A DNA stretch of 28,221 nucleotides from Pseudomonadota bacterium (GTDB lineage: Bacteria > Pseudomonadota > Gammaproteobacteria > Steroidobacterales > Steroidobacteraceae). A program made the position numbers and the translations under genes. Below the pieces are notes generated by a model that saw only the letters and a program-made list of their open reading frames with translations, ran no database searches and was not told where the DNA came from. Numbering within the stretch: the stretch's first letter is position 1; the number at the start of each line of letters is the position of its first letter. Below are positions 1-7,887 of the stretch, piece after piece. The DNA lies in contig JAFAEQ010000004.1 in the NCBI GenBank assembly GCA_023423935.1, positions 1 through 28,221 of the forward strand, given 5' to 3'.

Positions 1-42
1 TAAAATTTCCATTCAGTGGCGGGCCCGCGCCGGGCGGCGAAA
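1..42. other. Edge sequence beyond cas2
   Basis: These 42 bases follow the stop codon of cas2. They contain a perfect 10-bp palindrome, GCGGGCCCGC, at 19-28. In many type I systems the CRISPR array lies next to cas2, so this could be the start of a leader or array, but no second repeat copy is present and nothing more can be said. Confidence 0.25.
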
Positions 43-336
43 TCAGACGATCACGGGCTCGCGCACGACCGGCTCGAAATCCTTGCCCAAGCTTACCACC
101 CGGGGAACGACGCGGTCGGCGGGGCCGACATCGACGACGAGAATGTGATCCTGTTCATGATGGATGAGGCCGTCGAGCAGCGCGATCAGTTCGGCATGGC
201 GTTGGGGACTCAAGCGGCACTGGAATACCGAAAGCTGCAGCCATTCGCCGTAGCCATTCATGATGTCGAACACGCGACGCCAGCGCTTCGGGTCGCCGAT
301 ATCGTAGGTCACGACATAGAGATGTTCGTCTCTCAT
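43..336 (-). CDS. cas2: CRISPR-associated protein Cas2
   Basis: This 97-residue protein has the usual Cas2 length. Cas2 forms the dimeric core of the Cas1-Cas2 spacer integrase. The N-terminus reads YVVTYDIGDPKRWRRVF, the first ferredoxin-like strand with its conserved Asp followed by a basic helix. It is followed by GYGEWLQLSVFQCRLS, which matches the second conserved Cas2 segment. The start ATG lies 3 bp after the cas4-cas1 stop, so the two genes should be cotranscribed and probably translationally coupled. It is the last cas gene of the minus-strand block. The family assignment is secure. Confidence 0.95.
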   Translation of the reverse strand: MRDEHLYVVTYDIGDPKRWRRVFDIMNGYGEWLQLSVFQCRLSPQRHAELIALLDGLIHHEQDHILVVDVGPADRVVPRVVSLGKDFEPVVREPVIV

Positions 337-339
337 AAC

Positions 340-2052
340 TTAACGCGTGTTGAAATTTGGATACTCGGGTATCTCGCCGAGCAGGTGCCTGCATAACAGT
401 CGAGCCTGAAGCTCGAGCAGTCGTCGGTAGCTGACCTTGTATCCGAACAACGGATGCGTGACTTCCTGACTCATCCGCCGTTCGAACGTCCCGATGAATC
501 GCTTGCGTCCGTCTTCTGTCAACGCGACGCTGCCCGCGGCGCTGATGAAATCGGAAGGCCGCACCTCGCCATTGTTGATGGCCTGGATGACGCTGGAGTC
601 CGCGATCAATGGTCGGAACGGCTCCATCATGTCCAGCGCGAGCGCCGGCCGACCGTATCGCGGCTGATGATAGAACCCGCGATAGGGGTCCAGGCCAACG
701 GCGCTGAGCACGATGGTCCAGGACTTCGCGAGCAATGCATAACCATACGACAGCAACGCATTCACGGGGTCGGCGGGCGGACGTCTGTTGCGCTTCTCGA
801 ATTGGAAGCGCAGCGAATCGTCATCGGTGCGACTCAGCATCCTGCTGAAGTGACCGAAGTAGCGCGCCGCTGCCTGCCCCTCGGTGCCCAAGAGCTCGCC
901 GAGATTCGCCGCGCGCACGACACCGCGCAGGTCGTGCTGGAATCCCTCGATGATGTCAGCAGGCGCCGCATCGTCTTTCCAGTTGCGTCGAAGCAGTGTG
1001 CGTTGATTCTGAATCTTGGCCGTCACCCATCCCTTGGCGAGTCGCAAACAGGATTGCTCGTCGAAACTCGCGCGATACTGCGCCGTGCGCACCTCGACGT
1101 TCTTGTGACCGGTGCCGATCGTGTGCCCCATGAACCAGCCGCCGAAGGATTGCCAGGTGACTGGAATCTCGCGGCTCATCAGTTCGTGCAGCGTCGGAGA
1201 CGTCACGTACACCTGCCCCAGAAGCGCAAGCTGCGAGATGTCTACGAGGCGCACCGACTGCACGATCTCGTCTTCGACGGAAACTTCGAGCGTTTCGCCT
1301 TTCTTCGAGACCTTGGCGCCGCGCGCCTGAACGTAGAGCGGCAACGCTTCGTCGCGTCCGACCGCGAGCGGCCGCGGAGATACGTCTGGCTTGTGAAGCG
1401 CATGGACCTCATCCGGAAGACAAATGCCCACCAGAGAACAGCGCGGACACTTGGGACTATCCTGAAGTGGCGGAGGAATCTGTCCTCCAGCGGCGACGAG
1501 TCGCAGACCGTCCACCGCATTGCGCGTCAGTGCACGCAATTCGTCATCGAATGCCACGCGAACGCGCTCGCGGCTCGCCGCGAAATACAGCACGCCCTCA
1601 TCGCACTGGTAGCCGTGTTCCTCCAGGATCATGCCCTGCACGCACAGCTGGACTCGCTCCGGATCGTACGCGCCGCGCGCCACATGCGGCCGTTTGCCGC
1701 GCTTGTAATCCACCGGCGTGACGCGATTGCCCTCCGCCTCCACCAGATCCATCTTTGCGATCAACCCGAGACGATTCGAAGACAGCGTGATCGAACGCGC
1801 GTGGAACTTCTCGTCGGATGGCTCGTCAGCCGGCGGCAAGTCGCCGCCTTTCTTGTCGACGCGACGATGCACATGACGCCCTTCGACCGTATCGGCGGAG
1901 TCCGCCCATTCGCCCTGCACCCATTCGAGATACGCGAGCCGCGGGCAATACTGATACTCGTTGATCATGCGTGCAGGCAGCAGCGGCAGATCCCCGGAGA
2001 GCTCCGGGAACGGCAGCGGCAACTCGTGTTGTGCGACTCCTTCGTCCGCCAT
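340..2052 (-). CDS. cas4-cas1: Cas4-Cas1 fusion protein
   Basis: This 570-residue fusion combines a Cas4 nuclease (about 25-220) and a Cas1 integrase (about 235-570). The Cas4 half has the four Fe-S cysteines expected (C36; C202, C205, C211 in CPRCSLVGIC) and RecB-nuclease residues D102, D115 and K117 (MDLVE, VDYKRGK). The Cas1 half carries the metal-binding set E391 (TEGQAAARYF), H462 (GFYHQ) and D474 (ALDMMEPFRP), so both active sites look intact. Cas4-Cas1 fusions are characteristic of type I-G/I-U loci, where Cas4 selects and trims PAM-containing prespacers. The start ATG has an AGGTA-like site upstream. The adaptation genes are cut off from the effector operon by a divergent mntA-hepT pair, so they probably use their own promoter in 2053-2261. 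Confidence 0.95.
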   Translation of the reverse strand: MADEGVAQHELPLPFPELSGDLPLLPARMINEYQYCPRLAYLEWVQGEWADSADTVEGRHVHRRVDKKGGDLPPADEPSDEKFHARSITLSSNRLGLIAKMDLVEAEGNRVTPVDYKRGKRPHVARGAYDPERVQLCVQGMILEEHGYQCDEGVLYFAASRERVRVAFDDELRALTRNAVDGLRLVAAGGQIPPPLQDSPKCPRCSLVGICLPDEVHALHKPDVSPRPLAVGRDEALPLYVQARGAKVSKKGETLEVSVEDEIVQSVRLVDISQLALLGQVYVTSPTLHELMSREIPVTWQSFGGWFMGHTIGTGHKNVEVRTAQYRASFDEQSCLRLAKGWVTAKIQNQRTLLRRNWKDDAAPADIIEGFQHDLRGVVRAANLGELLGTEGQAAARYFGHFSRMLSRTDDDSLRFQFEKRNRRPPADPVNALLSYGYALLAKSWTIVLSAVGLDPYRGFYHQPRYGRPALALDMMEPFRPLIADSSVIQAINNGEVRPSDFISAAGSVALTEDGRKRFIGTFERRMSQEVTHPLFGYKVSYRRLLELQARLLCRHLLGEIPEYPNFNTR

Positions 2053-2261
2053 ACGCGTACCTGCGTATCCGTGAGAAGGCGAAGATGAGCGCCGATCGAG
2101 CGTGAGTCTGCGACCGGATCGTCAGTTCGCAGCGCGCTGGCGGGAATGGGTCACGTTCCTGAGAAACGGAACGAGGACCGGCGCAAGGCGCGGAAATCCT
2201 GGACCATTCCACTGGATGGATGCGCAAGCACGAAGCCCGCGACTCGTCGTAAGATCCGCGC
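2053..2261. promoter_or_regulatory. Divergent spacer, cas4-cas1 / mntA
   Basis: This 209-bp gap separates the start of cas4-cas1 (leftward) from the start of mntA (rightward), so it should hold promoters for both. No convincing -35/-10 pair or long inverted repeat is visible on either strand, and neither gene has a strong Shine-Dalgarno sequence here. The regulatory call rests on position only. Confidence 0.4.
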
Positions 2262-2681
2262 ATGGACTATCGCTCACAACAGGCGACTCTCGACACGGCC
2301 GGCCGCGTGGTTGCAGCTGCGCTGCCCGACGCGTGGGCGATCTATGTTCACGGCAGCATGGCTCGCGGCGACGCTTCTGCGCCGAGTGACATCGACCTTG
2401 CCGTGCTCCTCCCCCCTGGCTCGACGATTCCGGACAAGCTCGGCCTCATGGCCCGCGTTGCTGCGGCTACGGGATGCGACGCGGACATCGTCGATTTGCG
2501 CCAGGCCAATCTCGACCTGGTTCACGCATTGTTGCTCGAAGGCCGCCAGTTGCTCGTGCGAAGAGAAGAAGAAACTCTCGCGTGGGAGGCAGAGCGCATG
2601 ACCGACTATGGATTGTTCAATCCTCGTCGCGCAGACATCGTCGAACAATACGTACGCGAGCCGCTGCGACACTCGCCATGA
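2262..2681 (+). CDS. mntA: MntA-like nucleotidyltransferase antitoxin
   Basis: This 139-residue minimal nucleotidyltransferase has the motif GSMARGDASAPSDIDLAV (G31-S32, D43, D45) and a further acidic strand, DADIVDL (D75). This is the GSX10DXD signature of MNT-fold antitoxins. In characterised MntA-HepT pairs the antitoxin transfers AMP units to a tyrosine next to the HEPN active site and silences the toxin RNase. Its stop overlaps the start of the HEPN gene in ATGA (2678-2681), the arrangement expected of a toxin-antitoxin pair. It runs opposite to the surrounding cas genes. The catalytic residues look intact. The start is the only sensible ATG but has no strong ribosome binding site. Confidence 0.88.
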   Translation: MDYRSQQATLDTAGRVVAAALPDAWAIYVHGSMARGDASAPSDIDLAVLLPPGSTIPDKLGLMARVAAATGCDADIVDLRQANLDLVHALLLEGRQLLVRREEETLAWEAERMTDYGLFNPRRADIVEQYVREPLRHSP

Positions 2682-3082
2682 CCATCGTCGCCCGCAAACT
2701 CGCCGCACTCGAACACTGCATCAGGCGCGCAAGAAACGAACGAGAAGCAGCAGGCGACAACTTCCGGAACGATTTCACGCGACAGGATGCCGCAGTCCTG
2801 AACGTCACACGCGCCTGCGAGTCCGCTATCGACCTCGCCAACATGGCAATTCGCAAACACCGCCTCGGCGTCCCCGGCGATGCCCGCGAAAGTTTTGCTC
2901 TCGTCGCGCGCAGCGGACTCATCCCTTCCGACCTGAGCTTCCGCCTGCAACGGATGGTCGGATTCCGCAACATCGCCGTTCACCAATACCAGGACCTCGA
3001 CCTGGACATCGTCGAGTCCGTGATTCGTGAAGGTCTGGATGATCTGTTGAGGTTTGCGGAAGAGATTCGTACTCATCTCTGA
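2678..3082 (+). CDS. hepT: HepT-like HEPN-domain toxin RNase
   Basis: This 134-residue, probably all-helical protein contains RNIAVHQY at 97-104, an exact match to the RX4HXY motif of HEPN ribonucleases (R97, H102, Y104). Y104 is the residue AMPylated by MntA in characterised pairs. HepT toxins of this class cleave RNA, including tRNA in some cases. The frame is open further upstream, but the ATG overlapping the mntA stop (ATGA) is the natural start. The 3' end converges on csb2 with a 72-bp gap. The pair may act as an addiction module for the cas locus or as a second abortive-infection layer; both roles are inference. Confidence 0.9.
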   Translation: MTIVARKLAALEHCIRRARNEREAAGDNFRNDFTRQDAAVLNVTRACESAIDLANMAIRKHRLGVPGDARESFALVARSGLIPSDLSFRLQRMVGFRNIAVHQYQDLDLDIVESVIREGLDDLLRFAEEIRTHL

Positions 3083-3154
3083 TTCCGCACGCCAGCCTCA
3101 CGATTCAGCAGCCCATCTCCTTATCCACGAGCAGGAGCTCTCCGGTCTCGAAGT

Positions 3155-4639
3155 TCAGCCTGTCGGCCTGAACAAGCCCAACCCGTAGTGGCAACCAAAG
3201 CCCAGGGCAATAGGACCGGCGACAGGCTCAGCGAAGATCAACCGGTGAAAGCTTCCAAGACGGTCGGGTTGGGTGAGACCGCGGCGACTGCGGAAGCGTT
3301 GGAAGTGGATGGAGCGGCGCTTGCGATCCTTACCAATGTCCACTTCGCAGAAGGTCTCGATCGCAACTGGTTCTGGAATGCCTCGCTCGCGGCATTCCCT
3401 GCGGATCTGGTCTTCGATGCTGAGGCGCTTCTTGATGTGCCACGGATGCAGGTAAGGTGTTACGGATTCCCAAGTTGCGGAGGTCCGCGTCAGCTTTTCC
3501 GCAACGTTGGGAGTTCCGCTGCCTTCGAGCACCAGGCGCCATTCAGCACCACCCCGCTCCCACAAGTTCTGCACCTTGCCGAGCACGCGCTGCTGGTCGT
3601 CGCTCATGCCGTCAGGAACGTAGACGAGAATGCGATCGAGTTTGCCATCACCATTGCTATCCCAGGGCAGATAGAACGCATGCCGATGACGATTACCCTC
3701 CGGCAAATCGTGCCCTGAGAAGATGGGAGGGATGCTGTCCTCGCCAAAGGCACGCTTGCACTGGCCCATGGTGGCAATGCGCATGAGCTCGCCGATACGC
3801 AACGTGTCTTCCACTCGAGGGAGAGGCTTGCCACTCAGGATGAAATTGACGGCTGTGATCCCAGGCACCGGCGTTCGTCGAATGACGCGCTTCGGCCGTA
3901 GTGCATCAAGCGGACGCAGGTAACTCACTTTGCGCGCCGCAGGAGGTTGACTCCATCCAAGCTTGCGAAGCTCGCCGGTATCGACACTGAGCGCATCGAG
4001 CAGCGTTTCCGGCAACGTACCGCCAAGCTTCTTCTGCGCCTTCTTATCGGCGAGGAAGCGAGCACGCAGCGCCTGATACTCGGCAGATGGCAACGGTGCA
4101 TAGAGTGTCACGAGCTCGCCCTTGAGCTCGCCGGTATCGGTATCGATTGCATCACCCCCCGGCATGCAATTCGCATCGGGAGCCGTGTCGATGCGCCTAG
4201 CTTCGACCCAGGACTCGGCGCGGCCGAGATAACCCATGACGGCAAGGAGTTCATCGAGCAACCAGCGCTGATCTTCGGGCAGTTCAACATTCGGCCACAC
4301 AACGCCTAGTGGATCTGTGCGATCGACGGCGGTGAAGGCGTCAAATATCAGGGACGTCTTGCCAGCATTGAACTGCGGCATGTAGTGGCGCGTGTGGCTA
4401 TGGCTGGCTGCAGGCAGCGCGTACTCTGGCAGTTCCATCGAAAGTGACTGGATCAACGCTTCGAGCGTAGCCTCGCTGTACTTTCCGTCGTGCTTGAGCT
4501 TGTGGTGCCACGTGGCGATCAATGCACGAAGGATCCGCCATGGCTCAGGCGGCCAGGCCACCGCACCCTCATTGACGTGACGATCCCAAGGCGTTGCGTG
4601 GTAGCGTCCAGCAGGAAAGGTGAAGGCAAGCGCAAGCAT
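3155..4639 (-). CDS. csb2: Csb2, Cas5-Cas6-like RAMP of type I-G
   Basis: This 494-residue protein matches the GSU0054/Csb2 family, which combines Cas5-like and Cas6-like roles (crRNA processing and 5'-handle binding) in the type I-G Cascade. Visible features are the N-terminal RAMP strand LALAFTFPAGRYHATPW, a histidine-rich segment HSHTRHYMPQF (80-90), the central GNRHRHAFYLPWDSNGDGKL (315-334) with an Asp-rich turn, and a C-terminal glycine-rich loop GFGCHYGLGLF (480-490). H318, H320 or the 80-85 cluster are candidate processing residues, which is inference. It starts 3 bp after csb1. Its 3' end faces hepT, so it is the last gene of the effector operon. Confidence 0.9.
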   Translation of the reverse strand: MLALAFTFPAGRYHATPWDRHVNEGAVAWPPEPWRILRALIATWHHKLKHDGKYSEATLEALIQSLSMELPEYALPAASHSHTRHYMPQFNAGKTSLIFDAFTAVDRTDPLGVVWPNVELPEDQRWLLDELLAVMGYLGRAESWVEARRIDTAPDANCMPGGDAIDTDTGELKGELVTLYAPLPSAEYQALRARFLADKKAQKKLGGTLPETLLDALSVDTGELRKLGWSQPPAARKVSYLRPLDALRPKRVIRRTPVPGITAVNFILSGKPLPRVEDTLRIGELMRIATMGQCKRAFGEDSIPPIFSGHDLPEGNRHRHAFYLPWDSNGDGKLDRILVYVPDGMSDDQQRVLGKVQNLWERGGAEWRLVLEGSGTPNVAEKLTRTSATWESVTPYLHPWHIKKRLSIEDQIRRECRERGIPEPVAIETFCEVDIGKDRKRRSIHFQRFRSRRGLTQPDRLGSFHRLIFAEPVAGPIALGFGCHYGLGLFRPTG

Positions 4640-4642
4640 GAT

Positions 4643-5614
4643 TCAGTCCTTCCCTTTCGCAGCCCTGCCACCGCCGGTATAGGTGACTACCGTAGACGAG
4701 AATTTCGCCTCGCTTGCCGCGGCTTTGATCAGATCGGGCAAGACTCTGGCGAGCACATCCAGCGTCGGCACTTGAAAATCGCTCGGTCTTTGCACGTCGA
4801 GTGCTTCACATTCCAAGTCGCACGCGGTGCGCAGGCGGAGGCCTGTATCGAGGAAGGCGCGAATCTTATAGAGCGCCAGAGCTACTAGGAGATCAAATAC
4901 CGGCTGACCGAACCCATAGCCGCGCAGCTGCGCAAGGTCGAGGTTGAAGTAAGCAGCGATGCTCGGCGAAACGAACTCGTCGCGCGAGAACGGCACGTTT
5001 CCGAACCCTTTGGAAGTATCCCCTGAGGGATTGACCGAATCGTTCTTGACGCCACCACTCGCCGCAACTTTGGCGCCGGTGGCCTCGATGAATCCAGACA
5101 ACGCGCGCGGCAGGCGCAGACGACCGCCAGCCAATTCCTTCTTGGCGAGGAATACGCCATGCAGCAGCGCGTTGATGTCGAGAGACAGCAGCACCAGTCC
5201 CAGCTTGCGCAGATCGACCAGACCCTCTTCCATGTCCGCGAGTTCGGCCTTCAGTTTGTCAAACACGGTCTTGTCTGTACCTTCAAGGATGTAAGGCGAA
5301 TTGATGCGGTGAGCCTCTAGGACAGAGTTGGTAAGCGGCTTGCCAGCCTTGTCCTCGACCTTGATGACCGAGAGACCCTTGAGCGGTTCTACCCAATCAT
5401 TCGCCACTTTGTCCCAGCAGACGGCCTCCATCCGGTTGGCCATGCTCTGTGCCGATTCCACCAGCAGCGTCGGCGTACCATCCGGACCTTCGTACTGGGC
5501 AGCACCGATTTCGGGGAAGCCGGTAGGCTGGAAGCGCGTGCCCTGCAGAGGTTTCAACTTGGCTCGCAACAGCAGCCGCGGAGTGTTGGCGAGCACGGAC
5601 AGATCGAGACTCAT
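4643..5614 (-). CDS. csb1: Csb1, Cas7-like backbone of type I-G
   Basis: This 323-residue protein matches the GSU0053/Csb1 family, the Cas7-type subunit expected to polymerise along the crRNA. Recognisable blocks are VESAQSMANRMEAVCWD (52-68), LEAHRINSPYIL, LHGVFLAKKELAGGRLRLPR with the basic RLRLPRALSGFIEA stretch, and the thumb-like NVPFSRDEFVSPSI. The start ATG overlaps the csx17 stop in ATGA (5611-5614), implying translational coupling, and the csb2 start lies 3 bp beyond its end. Family assignment is firm; the structural role comes from knowledge of type I-G/I-U systems. Confidence 0.92.
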   Translation of the reverse strand: MSLDLSVLANTPRLLLRAKLKPLQGTRFQPTGFPEIGAAQYEGPDGTPTLLVESAQSMANRMEAVCWDKVANDWVEPLKGLSVIKVEDKAGKPLTNSVLEAHRINSPYILEGTDKTVFDKLKAELADMEEGLVDLRKLGLVLLSLDINALLHGVFLAKKELAGGRLRLPRALSGFIEATGAKVAASGGVKNDSVNPSGDTSKGFGNVPFSRDEFVSPSIAAYFNLDLAQLRGYGFGQPVFDLLVALALYKIRAFLDTGLRLRTACDLECEALDVQRPSDFQVPTLDVLARVLPDLIKAAASEAKFSSTVVTYTGGGRAAKGKD

Positions 5615-7887
5615 CGTCGTTCTCCTTGAAGAGCGGTATCAGACGGATTCAGTTCGGGTTGTTTGAGCACGGCACGCGCTAGGGCAGCTGTGGCTCCGAA
5701 GCGCAGCGGAATCAGCAAAGCGGCAGCGGCACGTTTTGGATTGATGCCGATCAACGTCGGCAGCGTGCCGGATGTGAACAGCGGCGACAGGCCGGACGCT
5801 CGCAAGCGCCGCCACGCAGAGATCACCGCGCTATTGTTGAGATTACCCGCAGCAAGCTGCTCCAGCATCCCAGCAGGAACAGGTAAGCGCTGTCCTTCGT
5901 CCAGCACGACGAGCGAATGCAGCGTTCGTTCAGGCGTCAATGCAAGCTTCATAAGCGCAAATGCAGCGGGTATTACGCCGTTACCGGAGCTGCGATCGGT
6001 GTCCTCCGGAATGTCACACAGCGCTAGACCGAGCAGGAGCTGGTTGATGCGTGCATCCATGCTGTCATCGCGCAGAAATGCTGCAATGTCTTCAACGGCG
6101 GCACCCGCTGCACTGCCCAGCGGCTTGTCGCTCATGGTGAGCCGTTCGGCCAGCCATAGGCGGCGATGAAGGAGCAACGGAAGAGTGTCGATCAGGCGCC
6201 CGAGCGTGCCGTCGCAGATGCGACTCTTCTCGCCATCGTCCGGGGTCAGCCATTCATCAAAGCGACGATGGACTGGAAACAACTGCGCGCGCAGCGGCAG
6301 CGGCTCATCATCGATGCCTCGCAGCCCCGCCAATGCCTTCGCAATGCGGAAGCTCGGGGTGTCGTCATCAGCGGCGATCACCCAGCGTTCGGACAGCCGC
6401 GGCAAAGGACGCGCAGCCTCGCGGGCCTTGTTGCTGGCCGAGAGCGCCGACTGGATTTCGCCGAGCAGGATCAGCAGCGCCTGCATTTCAGACGTATTCG
6501 GAGTTCTTCCAGCCAACGCGAACAGCCTGTCTTCGAGGCGCTTGCGCAGCGTCGAGAATCGCGCCGGCACGTTGTCAGCGTCAGAGAATCTACGAAACCC
6601 ATCTAGCCAACCAAGCTGGTTCAGCTCGGCGATCAACCAGTTGTCGGTTGCGGTTTCTGGAACATCAAAGCGTCCAAGGTGCGTCGCCACGTAATAGCCA
6701 AGACCACGACGCTCGTAGAATCCGAAGCGGTTGAACGCAGTGATGCCACGATCCGCACCGAGGGATGCAACTGCTTGCAGCACATCAATGCCACTTCGCG
6801 TTTCGCGTCTTCCCTTCGTGATGCGCCCCTCGCCTAGAAGGACTGACACCTCAGATATGGTCGACGCGTTGCTCCAGACAGGCAGCCACAGCTCAGGTCG
6901 CGCACTCTCTCTTGGAGCAAGGCCACCACTGCCGGCAAAACTAGGCGCCACTGCAAATGGGAAGGTTGGTCGCCCGAACGCAGTAGACTCGAGTCGCTTT
7001 GTTGTGAGGGACGCAAACAGGATGGTGCCTTCCATTGCGATCACGCTATCCCAAACGTTTCCGGTTGAGCCGCCCTCGTATCCAGCAGTCATGTTCGCGC
7101 CACCAGTCGCGAGCGTGTCTAGAAAACCGATGTTCGATGACGACCCGCGCGCACAGTTCTCGGAAAAGAGGCTGTTTCCAATCAGGAGTGTTGCAAGCGC
7201 AGTTGGGTCGTCGCTAGCTTCGTCGATCAACTGGAGCAAATAGCCAACGTGGTTGATGGAGAAATCCATGCTCCCTTCATTACCCCCGGAGCCAAGCAGC
7301 GGGCCGGGAGTTCGATCATCACCAGACAAAGCGAAGCACGCATCGATCCAGGGCAAGATGCCATCATCTAGTTCGTTTCGAATAGCCCGCAATAGCGTGC
7401 TCTTCAGCACCTCCTCCTCGCGCTTGATCTCTGACAATCGATCGGCGCCGGCCTGATCGAGATTCTTCGCTTTCTTGAGTGCCTCAAGACGTTTTCGGAC
7501 GACACGCGCCTTATCCAGCTGCTGAATCACGGGTACGTTTCGGATAGCGGACACAACTCGTCGATACTGTTCAAAACGCTTTCCTACAGCAGCTTCAATG
7601 CGCCCAAGGATGACCGCGCCTTTGCGTTTCGAATCTTGACCATCATCGCCCTCAAGGAAGCCAGCGCGGCCACTCCAAGGTGAAATGATCGGCGTCGGCA
7701 CATAGTCGTTCAGAAAGAACTCTTTGATGCCATCGCGATCAAGTGATGTGATCAGCACGAAACGCTCCCCTCGCCAGGCGCCTCGCGTTTCGGGGTACTT
7801 CGCCGATATCAACCGCAGCACGCCCAGTGCTTTGAGATATCCAGCAAGCGGCGTCGCCGTGCAGCCTTCAAGTACGATCTCATTCAT
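5611..7887 (-). CDS. csx17: Csx17, large (Cas8-type) subunit of type I-G
   Basis: This protein of about 758 residues matches the Csx17 family, the Cas8-like large subunit thought to recognise the PAM and recruit Cas3. The opening segment NEIVLEGCTATPLAGYLKAL, the RPTPIISPW-like block (YVPTPIISPWSGRAGF) and GPLLGSGGNEGSMDFSINH are family hallmarks. The frame opens at 7908, but the ATG at 7887 is preferred: AGGAAG lies 6 bases upstream, and the protein then begins at the conserved MNEIVLEGCT. The first 8 bases overlap the end of cas3. By eye its codons are less GC-biased than those of flanking genes, consistent with horizontal acquisition, though this was not measured. Confidence 0.92.
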   Translation of the reverse strand: MNEIVLEGCTATPLAGYLKALGVLRLISAKYPETRGAWRGERFVLITSLDRDGIKEFFLNDYVPTPIISPWSGRAGFLEGDDGQDSKRKGAVILGRIEAAVGKRFEQYRRVVSAIRNVPVIQQLDKARVVRKRLEALKKAKNLDQAGADRLSEIKREEEVLKSTLLRAIRNELDDGILPWIDACFALSGDDRTPGPLLGSGGNEGSMDFSINHVGYLLQLIDEASDDPTALATLLIGNSLFSENCARGSSSNIGFLDTLATGGANMTAGYEGGSTGNVWDSVIAMEGTILFASLTTKRLESTAFGRPTFPFAVAPSFAGSGGLAPRESARPELWLPVWSNASTISEVSVLLGEGRITKGRRETRSGIDVLQAVASLGADRGITAFNRFGFYERRGLGYYVATHLGRFDVPETATDNWLIAELNQLGWLDGFRRFSDADNVPARFSTLRKRLEDRLFALAGRTPNTSEMQALLILLGEIQSALSASNKAREAARPLPRLSERWVIAADDDTPSFRIAKALAGLRGIDDEPLPLRAQLFPVHRRFDEWLTPDDGEKSRICDGTLGRLIDTLPLLLHRRLWLAERLTMSDKPLGSAAGAAVEDIAAFLRDDSMDARINQLLLGLALCDIPEDTDRSSGNGVIPAAFALMKLALTPERTLHSLVVLDEGQRLPVPAGMLEQLAAGNLNNSAVISAWRRLRASGLSPLFTSGTLPTLIGINPKRAAAALLIPLRFGATAALARAVLKQPELNPSDTALQGERR

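Noticed and set aside
454..2088. A 544-codon open frame on the plus strand
   Set aside because: It lies antisense to cas4-cas1, whose catalytic motifs are complete; the plus-strand translation has no recognisable domain.
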